From: Nymphaea colorata
Taxonomy: Eukaryota; Streptophyta; Magnoliopsida; Nymphaeales; Nymphaeaceae
Direction: 5' to 3'
NCBI RefSeq assembly: GCF_008831285.2
Contig: NW_022204507.1
Span: forward strand, 7,088,174 to 7,152,173
DNA length: 64,000 nucleotides
Position numbers and translations under genes: made by a program. The notes under the pieces were generated by a model. It ran no database searches and had not been told where the DNA came from. It saw nothing but the letters and a program-made list of their open reading frames with translations. Numbering within the stretch: position 1 is the first letter of the stretch; each line of letters opens with the position of its first letter. This document shows positions 24,076 through 36,087 of this stretch, one piece after another.

Positions 24076-24925
24076 AACATTCAATAAAGCAACTACTCGT
24101 CCAACAAAATTGTATTTTCAAATCCATTTCCTTCTGAGATTCACCCGTTTCAAAATGCAAACCCAATTGGTGAATCTCATCCAAGTCTCTTTTTTTTTTC
24201 TGCTTTCCCTTTTCACAACAATTTCATAAATTTAAACCTGGTGAATCTCATTGAAGTAAATGGTTGAAAAAAAAAACACAATTTTATTTAAAGACTGTTT
24301 TCATCGTTTCTTTTGTTAGTGATGCATGTTTATACTTTAGAAATGGTTCATGATGCTTTTAGCAATGGTTTATGGTGAGTTTAATATTAGTTTTTTAATG
24401 TTTTTTTTGTACAGGTCTGACAACGACCTTCTTACTGTTAATATGTACAGATTTTGACTTATATTAAGTATGACACCATGAATAATGACATTGATATAAA
24501 TCTTTCTTAATTGAACATTGTACGATAGGCATATAACAAATAAATAAATTAACTTAAAGTCAATGATATTAGAAACAATAGAAGTCAAAATCCAATATAT
24601 GATTATATATGTCTGTGCAGTTTAATTTGTGTGATGGGTGGGGCTTAATTTGGTTTTTGTGAAATTAAGCAGTTGACGTAGGAAACAGCTAGCTATACGT
24701 AACCCATGCATATGACATCGGCGTAGCTTGTTAAAATGAAAATCTTCCTAAATCTCACTTTCTAACCCGATTTTCTCTCTTAAATAGTTTTGACCTACGT
24801 GATTTTAAGTTCTTTATAAAAATACGCAATTTGTATAAAGAAACAAAGGACTATATGAAAGGATCATTGATAATAATTTGTACCGTAAAAGAATTTTCGT
24901 TTTCATTTTGCGAAGGACTTATCTA
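24076..24925. other. No supported gene
   Basis: Contains the inverted words GAGATTCACC (24137) and GGTGAATCTC (24170 and 24240), a possible hairpin. Otherwise AT-rich without coding signal. Confidence 0.45.
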
Positions 24926-24930
24926 TCAGT

Positions 24931-26020
24931 TTATGTGAAACAGCCCAAAGCATATACAATCATGATGACCATATAACAATATGCATTCTGATTTGAAGTT
25001 ACGTTCTCCTCTGGTTGAGACGCTAGTCTTTGAATTAACTTCCGTGTCAACCATAGAAGAAACATTGGGGAGAGATATAGAATCAAATTGACGGTTTTTC
25101 TTCTCCCCCTAAAATTGATTTTTGAAATAGGCTCGTGTCTCATCAAACTTCACTTCTCGAGATACAAACATTCTTTTTGATATAGGGTCGAAACACCGAA
25201 AACCCTTTGTTCTAGAAGAATAACCCATAAACACACATTTCATGGCACGAGTTTGAAGTTTATTTCGATGCTTAGGTGATTTTCAAACATAAACAACATA
25301 GCCAAACTTTTTAAGGTGATCAATAAAATGTTTACGACCTATAAGAACTTCAATGGGCGCCATATTTTCAAGATTGTGTCTTGACAATCTATTCATAATA
25401 TAATTTGCCATAGAGAAAGCCTCATTCCAAAAACGTTCAGGGAGTTGATTTTGAAATAATAAAGTTCGAGTTACTTCAAGAAGATGTCTATTTCTTCTGT
25501 CTGAGACTCTATTTTGTTGTGGATTTCCCTGCATGTTTTTTGATGTTCCATGCCAGATTGATTTGAGAATGACTCAAAATTATGAACACCGTACTCAGTT
25601 CCATTATCTGTGCGAAAGACTTTAATTTTAGTTCCAAACTGAGTAGAAACCCTATTATAAAAGACCTGGAACTTTGAAAACACTTTATCCTTGGACCAAA
25701 GAAAATAAATCCAACTCACTTTGGAGAAATCATCAATAAATGAAAGATAGTATTTGAAGCTATTGTAATGTTCAATTGGGGTTGTTCCCCAAACGTCTGA
25801 ATGCACTAATTCAAACATACTGCTGAAAAAGGAAATGGTGGTCGAGTAAGTTTTGCATATCGACACACCTCACAAGAATTGCAATCAAACTGGTTTAATG
25901 TCGAAACTATCTTTAATATTAGATAGTAACACTTTTAAAACCGGCCATATTATAAAAAGCGCCATAATCTATAATCCAAGAATTTTCATCTAAATATGAT
26001 AGGAGACTGTATGTACCTGC
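24931..26020 (-). pseudogene. Ty1/copia Pol relic (protease to integrase C-terminus)
   Basis: Reading leftward on the minus strand: WIIDYGAFYNMAG, a decayed protease motif near 26000; the integrase zinc finger (CNSCEVCRYAK); the integrase core (LVHSDVWG, FIDDFSKVSW, FRTDNGTEYG); RNRHLLEVTRTLLFQ; then KCVFMGYSS of the integrase-RT linker. A deletion joins protease to the zinc finger, and frameshifts separate pieces near 25870 and 25530. The protease Ser of DSGA is replaced by Tyr. No LTR or reverse transcriptase core is attached. Dead fragment. Confidence 0.85.
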
Positions 26021-27880
26021 ATAAGGTCATAATAGGTTTTAGTTTCACATAAGAAAATAATGTGCAAAAGAGAAAGATATGGAAGTAAATTGAAGCAGCC
26101 CTATGGAAGAGGTTATTGTATCTGCATCATATAGTTGCATTAGAAGTTAAACAAGTCCAAAGGTGGACTGTACATGAGCACATTAATGTGTCAATATGGA
26201 CTCACCATAAAGTTAATCTCAGGCTTTCTTCGTCAGACATGTTACCAACTTGTAAATAATATTGCCCATAGTTTTGAAAGCTAATGAAACACATAAATAA
26301 AATGATTGGTTGAGTGGGCAGTGCTTCCATTATGTATACTTCGTGTATGTGGATTGTGAAAATAAATGAATGACTAATCGAGTGTATGATGATCAATTAT
26401 TATGTGTACAAAACAGAGTTTTGTTTTGCAATCATCACGACGACTGATGATTATATGAGATATTATAAAATTGATGAACTTGCATTGGAAGTTGTAATAT
26501 ATATGTAAGGTTAGAGATCTGAGTTTCAAATGTGATATAAAGTGTACCACTAAATTATGTTATAATACACATATCCTAGGGTGTTAACCATTGCTGGTTA
26601 TCTGTTCTAAAGGCTCAGTCTAGCTTTGTGACAGGTTTTCAGGTTCCAACAAGCTAGGGTAGCAGGCAAATCAGAGGATATAGCTTGCATTGCACAAGGG
26701 AGGTGTTTCATATGTCGGTGTGCCAGTCTGTAATTTTATTATTGTTTCTTTTTTTGTATGATCTTGTAGAAAAATGTAAATTGGGCCAATGTCTATTTTG
26801 CATAACAGTGTCTGCACACATGTTCGATATATAGTGAAAGTGAACGGCCTGATTTAGGTGCTTTATGTGTTTTGATCAGTGTCATCGAGTCTAATCTATC
26901 ACATCACCAAAGTTTTGTGTCCAACATCCATTTAAAAAAATGAGTAAGAATTTGGGGTGTTGACAATTTTAGTCCAAAATTTTATATTAAATTAAATGAG
27001 GATTTAAACAAAAAAAAGATGATGTCAAGGTGTTATCCTTTATAAAGAAAACACCCTTGCACTTGCAGTCCTTTTTAAATGTGACAACAAGGTGCTGTCT
27101 TGAGACAAGGGTTTACATGCTTTTTAAAGACAATGATAGAGTGAAGAGACGGGGGTGTCATTCATGACACCGTTTTTAGGAAGGGGAACAATGAGAGAGA
27201 AAATGGAAAAGGGAAAAACAAGAGAGGGAGGAAGGAAGAGAGAGGAAAGAGAGAGAGAGATGGAGACAGGTTTTTATAGTGATGTCACTACTCTCCGTGC
27301 TTAGTCTATAGTTACTGGTGATCAGAAATAATATGTTCCCACCATTGTCAATCAACGTTCGCCGGAGAGATGAGAAGGATGTCGGTGCAACTGCATGCAG
27401 GTGAGCTTTTTTTTTTTTCTAATAGGAAAGAAGTGTAAGTACAATCAACAGCAGCACTCAACTTGCATTGACCAAGTTGGGTGCCACACAGGCCAAATTT
27501 GCACCAGCCCACTACCTGTTTATAGCCATATCCATGGACCCTGCAGTAAATATACAACAAGAAAAGCACTGTTCTTACACATCTTAATTTTGTGAGAAAG
27601 TTTGACTTTGTATTGGAAAAAAAAAATCATTTAATTCTTGAGAAATGACCATCTCATCAAGCTCCATGTCTATAAAGAATGAAAAGTTTCATGCTTCCAG
27701 TACAAGCATCCAATGTCTTCAAAAGCTTTCAGTAGAAGTCAGAACATTTTCTTTTTGAGCAATTCATTGGATTGTTGATGGGCATTTTGTCATAATAGAG
27801 ATCTGATTTCAAATTATGCAGGGAAAAATAAATGCACAAATTCAGTCATAGAAATAAATGTCTGCAAGAATATTACGTAC
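26021..27880. other. No supported exon; downstream flank or intron of the CERK1-like gene
   Basis: On the gene model this is intron 3' of the last detected CERK1-like exon. I looked on the minus strand for the next kinase pieces (RLIGYC, LFLVYE, HRDIKSANIL) and saw none. A region near 27000-27170 has CAGTCCTTTTTAAA and GGTGTCATTCATGACACC words related to the palindrome cluster at 37618-37692. Confidence 0.45.
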
Positions 27881-27979
27881 CAGGTTGACATGATGAACAC
27901 GAGTCAAAACCTTCAATTCAGCAAGAAATGATTCTGTAGATGAACTTGATTCCATTTCCATCCTCTTGACTGCAGCTTG
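27881..27979 (-). CDS. CERK1: CERK1-like exon: ATP-lysine strand and helix C
   Basis: 99 bp, exactly 33 codons, phase 0 at both ends; acceptor GATCAG before 27979 and donor CCTG|GTACGT at 27881. It encodes [20 protein letters not shown] then [13 protein letters not shown]. The invariant Lys (AAVK) and the helix-C Glu (LAELK) are both present. The loop between them has three residues more than in Arabidopsis CERK1 as I recall it (Ser-rich SSSST). Too short and too conserved in phase to be chance. Confidence 0.85.
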
Positions 27980-30900
27980 CTGATCATGTCATATAATAAA
28001 TATATAGTTACCTCAATGACAAGAAACCTAGAGGAAAGTTATTTATTGTGCAAAGTGAAAGCTATAGTTATTCTAAGTCTTGCTAAGGATAGGGATAAAT
28101 ATCTTATACACCATTACATAACGTTAAGATGTGTAAAGCATGTGGAGATGGAACAATGCAAAGAACACAAAACATAAATAGATCTCCAGTTCAATTGAGT
28201 TTATAAGAAACCTACATAGTTCACAATAACTATAATTGTTGAGTACATTGGAGAGAAAACAGCCAAAAAGTTCTTTTCACTAATCCTAATCTCCCTTAAA
28301 TAGAGATTAGTCAGAAATTACAAAATAGTTCAACACAACGAAAAAATAATAACAAAAGAGGATTGATGACTTATTAAAAGTTTCAAATAACTACCCCAAC
28401 CTGCTAACATATTTCTTTCAACACTCCTCAAGCTGGAGCACAGCTTGTCACAGCACTTTTGAAAAATGGAACTAGAGACAGGTTTAGTCAACATATCAGC
28501 TATTTGATCTTATGAAGCAACATGCATGGAAGATATATAACCACATTGAACTAAATCACGAACATAGTGAAAATCGACTTCCATATGCTTTGTTCTCTCG
28601 TTGAACACTAGATTATTTGCAATCTACATGGCTGCTATATTGTCACTTGTAGATCAGCTAACATAGATTTAATCTACATCACCTCAGCTACATTTTGAGT
28701 CATTGCTCTATATTCAGATTCTGCACTAGACCTTGCCACAACATTTTGCTTCTTTCTTCTCCATGTAACTAAGTCTCACCCTACAAAAACACAAAATCTT
28801 GTAATAGACTTTCTATCTTCAATAGGCCCTACAAAATTTGCCTCTGAATGTGCTACCACATCAATTGTTGATCCTTTCTTAAATAGCAATCTTTTGCCAG
28901 GGGAGGATTTTAAGTACACGAGAATCATCATTGCTGCATCTCATTGTACATTAGTAGGCCTGCTCATAAATTGACTAACTTTACTCACAGCCAAAGTTGT
29001 GTTTGGTCTAGTGACTGTCATATAAAGAAACTTACCAACAAGAGACCGGTAACTATTACTATCAACTAGCTAAGGTTGGCCATCACATAAATGTTTCTTG
29101 AGATCAATAGGAATATGAGCAGGTTTAGCACCCAGCATCCATGTCTCTTTTAACAAGTCCAGCACATATTTGCATTGAGATAATATGATTCCTTCTTTAC
29201 TCTCGGCATCCTCAATGCCTAAAAAATATCCAAGGGTCCAAGCCTCCAAGGTCTTTTGTAAAAAATTGCTTCTGAAGATGTGCCTCTATCTTAGATATAT
29301 CCTGCGTGTTGTTTCATCTTTCATGTCAATATAAATGTCATCTACATATACTACCATGACCACCACTACATTACTTGCCTTATTAAGTAGTAATGAATGA
29401 TCTGATGCTGATATATAGAAGACAAAAGAAGACATAACATCTACTAGCTTTTGAAACCATGCACGTAGGCCTTGTTTCAATCCATATATGCTTTATTGAA
29501 CTTGCATACCTTATTAGTTATTACACTTTCCCTAAATGTAACACCCGATGCAATGGATCTGGATCAAGGTCCAAATTTGACCCGTATTATTCCCGTGGGC
29601 TGTGAAGAGAGCCCAACGACAAGGGATCCTCTCGTCAGCTGAAGGCGGAAGAAGAGGGAAACACTGAAAGGATGTGGAAGTGGGAAGAAGAAGAACAAAG
29701 GAAGAAAGAGAGCTGAGGAAGAGGAAGGAGGAGGAGCAGAGGTAGGTTATGGGCCCTCTAGAAGAGCATCGGAAAGTCCAATAGTCTAATCCAGATTCTG
29801 ATAAGGTTATGGGCCTCCACCTTCCTCGAATCCCCTGGCTGCCATTGATTGGCAACCAGTACTCTGCTGCCGACTTTCAGGCCCCAGGAGAGAGAACGAC
29901 ACTAATGTCATGTTCTGACGAAGCGTGGATTAGGAATTACCCTTCCCTACCACCGTGAATCTAATGGAAGATAGGTGAAACCACTATTTTTTGAGAAACT
30001 CAAAAATAATCGGATAATCCAATCTGCGAGCTTCGTAGTTACCTGCAATAGTGCCAATAGCCGAATAGTCAAAACGTTTCGAGAGTTGCCGATAGACTTC
30101 CTTAGGAATGAAAATTTGTTTGACACCATCGATTTCCGATTTCACCGGAGAGACAAACTCCTTTTCAGAATCCGACTCTTACCCATTGCATTGGACTATA
30201 TTAGCCCACGACCGTTTGCCCCATCCCTCCCCTGCAGGCAGAGAGTCAGAAACAACCCATTGCTCCTCACGACCATCGACAACACACTCCATCAGCTGAT
30301 CCCATTCGACCAGCCCCATAGTGTCCAGCTCCACCACAATCACCATGCTTGCGATTTCTTAATAAAATCTGTTCCACGTCAATTGCCCCTTTTGTCTTTC
30401 TTTTTTTCTTTTTTTTTTTGATGAGAAAAGGATAGATCAGATATACATCTGTCAGCAGAAATAGACGTTTGATCCCCTTCCTTTCTTGCCTTTTCTTAAG
30501 ACGTCAGTGGCTGTTAGTGGTCAAATAATATTTCATGAACCGAGACTAGAACAGTCTGGTTTAAACAGAGATAAGATCACATATAATAATAATGAAGTTT
30601 AAATCAAAACAGATATGTGAATGACAGTAAAAGGGAGCCCAGAAAAGGAGGACGATAGACAGAAGGATAAAAAACAGGTATGGTGAATCAAAAGATATAA
30701 CACATGACCAGCTGACGTAAAGAACAGAGGAACCAAGAGAGGACAAAGTAGATATGAAGATGATATAGAAAGGACAGACCTGCTGACGTGCAGAACAAAT
30801 ATAGAGAGAACAGAGTAGATCGACTGAAACAGAGGAATCAAGAGAGAAGAGGAAAATCAAAAAGCATTGTCAAATCTCGCAGGACACACCTTTTGGTTTC

Positions 30901-33900
30901 GAATCAGTCAAAGGCCCAGACCTGCTGACGCGCTTTGATACCATGCGAGTTTTTCCAGAAGCTATCACCAGAGAAAGCGAGAGGAGAGGAAGAGAACAGA
31001 GCCAAAAGAAAACCGCATGTCTCATAATACTCTAAATGTGGTTCATTCAATTAATAAAAATGAGGATCAATACCCTAAGATTCAGTCTTTACAATAATAC
31101 CCTTAAGTAAAACATTATTTAAAGCATACAGCATAACTTATTAGAAATGGATCTGTAAAGGATCCAGGTCCAATCACTTACAAGCCATCACATCTTAACA
31201 GATGTGTTGGACCTAGTCGTGTTTCTAATAGGTCCCTAATTCAATATTATCTAGTTTTAGTTTATGATTTCTCTAGAGTAAGTTGGGTCTTTTCGTTAAA
31301 TAACTAAGGTCATATGCATTCTCAAACGATTCATTATTGAAATAAAAGCTCAGTTTGATTTCATTGTTAAATTTGTTCGTCTAATAATGCTCTTGAGTTT
31401 AAGTCCTCAATATTACCACAATTTTACTCTGAATATGGAGCTCGACCACAATTGACTTGCCCATATACCTTCCAACAAAATGGAGTTGCAGAAAAAAGCA
31501 TAGGAAACTCTTAAATGTTGCCTGAACCCTTCTGTTGCAAACAAATGTGCCTGCATATTTTTTAGGTGATGCCATGCTTACCACCTGCTATCTTACTAAT
31601 TGATTGTCATCCTCGGGCACTGATAACAAAATACCTATTCAATTAATCTACCCTCAAAGACCTTGTTTCAAATTCCTCCAAAGTCTTTGGCTGCACCTGT
31701 TTTGTGCATATCCTTGGCCCCAAAAGAGATAAACTTGCTAAGCAAGCCATCAAATGTGTCTTCATTGGATATCCTAGCAACCAAAAAGGTTACGAATGCT
31801 TTGATCCTATAACTCGGAAAGAGTTTATCAGTGCAAATGTGACCTTTTTTGAGTCTCAACCTTACCTTCAATCCTACTCTAATTCTTGTCCTGAGGTACG
31901 AGTTCATTCCCTTACCGATTCCTCTAGAGTCGGTTCCTTGGTCTTTTCCTCCATCCATACATGTTTTTGTGATCCTTTGCTGGTCTACTCATGCCAACAG
32001 GACCCTCTCTAGATCGTCCATCTATCTCTTCTCAAGAGGTAAGTAACCCTGAACGACATGATCTTGGATCAAATGATTATTACATTGATGATGACCTACC
32101 TATGCACTTTACAATGTATTTAATGATCATATGAGTAATAGTTTACAGCAGTTTGCTTAGGATATCCCCACTAGTCATCAACAAGCATTGCTAGATGTAA
32201 AATGGAAACAACCTATGCAGGAAGAGATGGATGCATTGATATCACGAGGCACGTGGGAGTTTGTACATCCTTCAACTCAAGGTGACGTAGTTGGATCGAA
32301 GTGGGTCTTCACCATCAAGTATCATTCTGATGGATCTATTGAGAGGTACAAAGCTTGCTTGATTGCCAGAGGTTATACACAGACTTATGGAATGGATTTT
32401 TTTGAGACTTTCTCTTCAGTTGCGAGGTTATGAACCATCAGACTTATCAATTTGTCATTGTTATGTGAGATTGGTCCCTTTACCAACTTGATATAAAGAA
32501 TGACTTATCTTTACATTGCTTAGCTTGAAGCCTTGATATTTGACCACACAATTCCATTCACATAACCAAAAGTGCAACCATTTATCTAAACCCATGCTAG
32601 TAGACCAGACCCATTCAGCCGATGTCTTCATTTTCAATCTCATTAGAAAAGTTGGAAGGGTGTTTCCCAACATTCTTATGGCAAGGGAATATGTGCATTG
32701 CTCAAAAATATATGGTGCAACAGGCTACCAATTATTACACCTATAAGAGGTAGGAAGATTATGATTGCAACACAACCTAGTTGGGAAACCAATAGTACAT
32801 CATCTAATCTTTCTCTAACAACAGATAACCACAGCATCACCCTGTTCCATTAAACAATTAAGACCCTCTATAAGTCAAGCCAATTCATCATTGATTCATT
32901 ATGCTATATATGAGCTCATCTAATAGACATGATAATAGAGCACAGGACATCACATACCACTCGATAGCATCCAACACTGGAGGAATTCCACATGTCACTT
33001 GCAAGACAGCATTTAAGTACATTATTTCAAGATCAACTAGCTTTCAGCATATCATGCATGTATATTCATGCCAAAATTCACAATTATGCCTCTCTAGGCT
33101 AAATAAATAGCATAACGCATGTATTTTCACATTTTATACACATTTAAGCATATACCTTAAATGAATGCATCATATGTACGGCAAACAATTTCATACAAGC
33201 AATCATAAGCCAAAATTCATAATTTCTAAAAAAGAAAATGTAAACAGGTCATTGTTTGAATAGGCTAGAAACAGGGATAGGGCAGGGCAGTCTTAGGATG
33301 CATTGAATATACATAACAAGGAATATATGTGATATGTCCATAAGAAGAAGCAACCAGTGTTTTAAGGTTTTACAAGAAATACCCATTATGCAAGCCTACC
33401 AATGTCAATAAAAACACTTCATATCATTTCTCTAAGTCAAATGCTTTAGAATAAATCAACTTTATGACCCCATTGCAGAAACATACTTTATCCTGTTTAG
33501 AGATATTTTTCATATGCTTTTCAATGGTGCACAAATAGTAAGTTTCAATTACCTCTCCTCTTAATTCAGCATAGTAAACAGCTCCAAATCCTCCTTGTCC
33601 TATTTTATTAGCCATGGAGAAGTCATTTGTAGCCTCTGCAAGCTCTTCATAAGTAAATTCTACAGACTTGTCCACAGTAATTCCTGAAGGCCCCAATGAT
33701 ACACCAAATTCATCTGATCGGTTTAAAGATCCTGCAGCCACCAGAAAAAGGGTCTCTTTTTTTATGATATCACAGAAAAAGAGTAGAAACAGGTGAAAAG
33801 GATCCAAAGAATGACAAAGAGAAAGTTCAAGGTTTTATGTTGTTCCAAAAGCAACATAAAGCCCAAATCCTGATAGATCAACTAATTTTTTGAAGCTTTC

Positions 33901-36087
33901 TAAAGATATTGATATAGCAACCAAAAAATAACTAAGGCAAAATGAATTATTTATGAAAGAAACAGGCATCAGTTTTGCATTTTTAATTTACACTGGAAAA
34001 CACAATTTCATTGAGGAATTTGAACAAACAACCACAAAGAAATCAGTATTATAGAAACAAGGGCAGCATGAGCTTGCCAGAGATCTTATGTAAATACTGT
34101 TGTGTGTATGTGCAGGAAAATGTGTATTTATTTATAAATTCATTTTTTGTTTTTTATTTTTTGTTTTTTATTTTTGCTCTCCTACTGGTCAGGAAAAGAT
34201 GTCTCACAAATTTTATCTACAACAAATATAGCAAATATCTGAACCTCTCAAACCACTATGAGATAAAAGTACTATTGGAACTATGTCACTCAAATAGTTG
34301 AACCAATAAAACCACTATGAGATCAAGAAAATGAGACAACAATGAGATCTATTCAACTTTGGACATACAGAACCAAAATTTAGAATCCTAACTATGACCA
34401 ACCTACAGACAAAATGGACACGTATAAGATCATGTAAAATCTTTTTGGAAAGCTTGGGATGCTAAAATTCATCTCCAAGCAACAGATCATGATCTGATCA
34501 CTGAGTGAGGAGCTATGACCAAATTACTACAGAGAAGTAAATCTAGAAAGAGCACACTTAGAGTACATAGACCCTTAGATTAGGTCTGGGTTGAGGATGT
34601 TAAAATGTGTATAAGGTTTGGGTCATGACATCTGGATCTGGATTCAGATCCAAACGTCATATTAGGTGTTTACTTTTTAAAGTTATGTTTTCTCATTAAT
34701 GGCATGGCTGTAATATTTTTTGTTTTAAATAGGACTTATTAGTCCATGGTGTAAAAGATTGATTTTATAATATAATCTTAGGGTTCAGCAGACACTTACT
34801 GCTGCTGCCGTCCCTATCCTTTGGCACTTCTCTTCCCCTTCTTTCTTGTTTTTCTGTGCATAAGTCTTTGGTGGATGACACAGTAATCTGATATTACAAA
34901 ATCTTTAGAGAGGAGCAGTTCAATGGCCCATTAGAACCATATAGGGATTTTGTACATACACTGACATCCTCGTTTGAGTCTATAACTGACACTCAAAGAT
35001 GGTTTAAACACTTGAATTAGGATCGCACCACCATATTCAAATTACAATGTCAATCTAAGAAGAAGAAACATGGTGGCTAGATACTAGCATGGCACCTTTA
35101 GTAAGTAAAGATCAGATACATTTCTAAGGTTGTAAGTTGCAACCCCTTAATAATTTGAGAAATGGAATCTCCTAGATCCATATGACAAGGATTATGGATC
35201 AGAAAAACCCAAGGAAATTATTTGGCCTAAATAAGAAGACAAGGCTAGGATTTAATCAGGTTCTAGGTTGGTTAAATGGGTAAAAATTTCTAAGGTATAG
35301 TTTGCTCCACTGAAATCAACATTCTGGAATGTTCATTCTGAAATGTTGATTCTAGAATTGGTGGAATTGGAAATAGAATAGATGGAATTGGAAATTACAA
35401 TCCCTAATTCTAAAACTGATTCATGTTTGCTTAAATTGATTTTGGTTTCCTGGAATTTTCACTTTTCATTTGATGGACATGGACAGTTTTGAAATTTTTT
35501 CAAAGGTCATGGGTATATGCGTAAAATTTTATAAGGGATTAACACTGTCCCTAAAAATTATAAAAAGTAGACAGATGCTGAGGTAACTTTTAGAAAAGGA
35601 CGCAGCACCATTTTGAAAATTTGCTAAAATTCATGGGGCGGAGTTGAAAATTTGTACAAACCCCATTAAGTTGCATTCAACAACTTTTTTTTTCATTTTA
35701 TCTTTCATTTCTCACTCTTCTCATAAACCCTTCTCTTTCTCTCCTCACCATTTACGACTTACTACCTATGTTTTCCATTATCACATTAGTATTTAGTTCA
35801 CTTTAGTCATTAAATCAAATAGTACTTTTCAACATGCTGTGGTGGCTGGTACGTTATGCAAGGCCCTCCAAACAGGCAAAGAGTAATAAGAAATGTGCAA
35901 ACAGGTAAAATCTAAAAGTTACCAAATGTTTGCTTGGAGATCTCAATGCCAGAATCAGAGGGAATCAACTGTCCATCCTTCTGCTTCCTTCTTTTAGCAA
36001 AAGCAATCCAAAGAAAAGCAGCCAAAAAGAGTGCAACAATAATTACAGCAACAGATATGCCAGCAATTTCTCCCACAGCAAGACCTG
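27881..36087 (-). CDS. CERK1: CERK1/LYK1-like LysM receptor kinase, partial gene (three exons seen)
   Basis: Plasma-membrane LysM receptor-like kinases of this group bind chitin or related oligosaccharides outside and start immune or symbiotic signalling through a cytosolic kinase. Three minus-strand exons join in phase (phase 1, then 0): transmembrane helix with stop-transfer AKRRKQK; juxtamembrane [20 protein letters not shown] and glycine loop [16 protein letters not shown]; then AAVK with the ATP lysine and helix-[17 protein letters not shown] with its Glu. This matches the CERK1 order closely. Introns are 2.2 and 5.6 kb, the latter full of copia debris. The LysM exon upstream and the rest of the kinase downstream were not found, so the gene is partial here. 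It may be intact across the window edge or truncated. Confidence 0.85.
28237..28423 (-). mobile_element. Copia 3' LTR
   Basis: On the minus strand it starts TGTTGAAAGAAATATG at 28423, right after the RNase H end and its AGCTTGAGGAGTG junction, and probably ends TACTCAACA at 28237. The TGTTGA...TCAACA ends are inverted repeats as usual for copia LTRs. The inner end is well supported, the outer end less so. Confidence 0.6.
28424..29530 (-). pseudogene. Ty1/copia reverse transcriptase and RNase H relic
   Basis: The minus strand reads [17 protein letters not shown] and [10 protein letters not shown] (the YVDD catalytic box of reverse transcriptase) at 29286-29480, and then, with many stops, the RNase H part down to 28440 ([13 protein letters not shown]-type decay of the HERTKHIEID region; CCDKLCSSL tail). 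It leads into the LTR at 28423. The 5' half is missing; the break is near 29530, next to a TGTAACACCC start. Sits in the large CERK1-like intron. Confidence 0.8.
29537..30425 (+). mobile_element. Possible TGTAACACCC-type LTR or insertion
   Basis: Starts TGTAACACCCGATGCAATGG directly at the broken end of the copia relic, and its composition is higher in GC than its neighbours. It ends near a T-rich run at 30396-30420. The 148-codon plus-strand frame at 29975-30421 has no recognisable domain. The start resembles Ty3-type LTRs, but I could not find a matching end or second copy. Confidence 0.3.
30944..31200 (-). mobile_element. Copia-type 5' LTR with primer-binding site
   Basis: On the minus strand it starts TGTTAAGATGTGATGGC at 31200 and ends ACTCGCA at 30944, followed at once by TGGTATCAAAGCGCG (30943 downward), a primer site close to the Met-tRNA type. 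The leader below it repeats the phrase CGTCAGCAGGTCTG twice and a CGTCAGCTGG variant. No Gag follows before 30430, so the element is truncated or interrupted. Confidence 0.65.
31240..32530 (+). pseudogene. Ty1/copia integrase to reverse transcriptase relic
   Basis: Plus-strand pieces in order: [24 protein letters not shown] (integrase Glu region); a clean stretch at 31704-31870 with [19 protein letters not shown]; then the reverse-transcriptase start at 32188-32433 ([48 protein letters not shown]). It breaks up after 32433 ([10 protein letters not shown]-like decay) and ends near 32530. Several stops and frameshifts. Lies in the large CERK1-like intron, opposite in strand to the gene. Confidence 0.85.
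32531..33552. other. CERK1-like intron sequence, nothing else supported
   Basis: Between the copia relic and the glycine-loop exon. AT-rich. Minus-strand frames such as 32461-32673 show no kinase or TE motif I recognise. Confidence 0.5.
33553..33731 (-). CDS. CERK1: CERK1-like exon: juxtamembrane region and glycine-rich loop
   Basis: 179 bp, acceptor GGCTGCAG before 33731 and donor GAGAG|GTAATT at 33553. It carries [19 protein letters not shown] and [18 protein letters not shown], essentially the CERK1 signature for the start of the kinase domain (GxGxFG present). Phase 1 in, phase 0 out. The reading frame is clean with no internal stops. Confidence 0.9.
33732..35922. other. CERK1-like intron sequence
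   Basis: 2.2 kb between two exons whose phases match. Contains TTTTTATTTTTTG runs (34140-34180) and short local repeats of GGAATTGGAAAT and ATGTTGATTCTAGAAT (35320-35400). No coding signal. Confidence 0.6.
35923..36087 (-). CDS. CERK1: CERK1-like exon: transmembrane segment
   Basis: 165 bp. The acceptor TTGTAG lies before 36087 and the donor G|GTAACT at 35923/35922. It encodes [20 protein letters not shown] followed by [18 protein letters not shown], a single membrane helix of about 23 residues with a basic cytosolic edge, then the start of the juxtamembrane region. It starts in phase 1 (one base needed from the preceding exon) and ends in phase 1, completing a Gly codon with the next exon. 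Confidence 0.8.
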
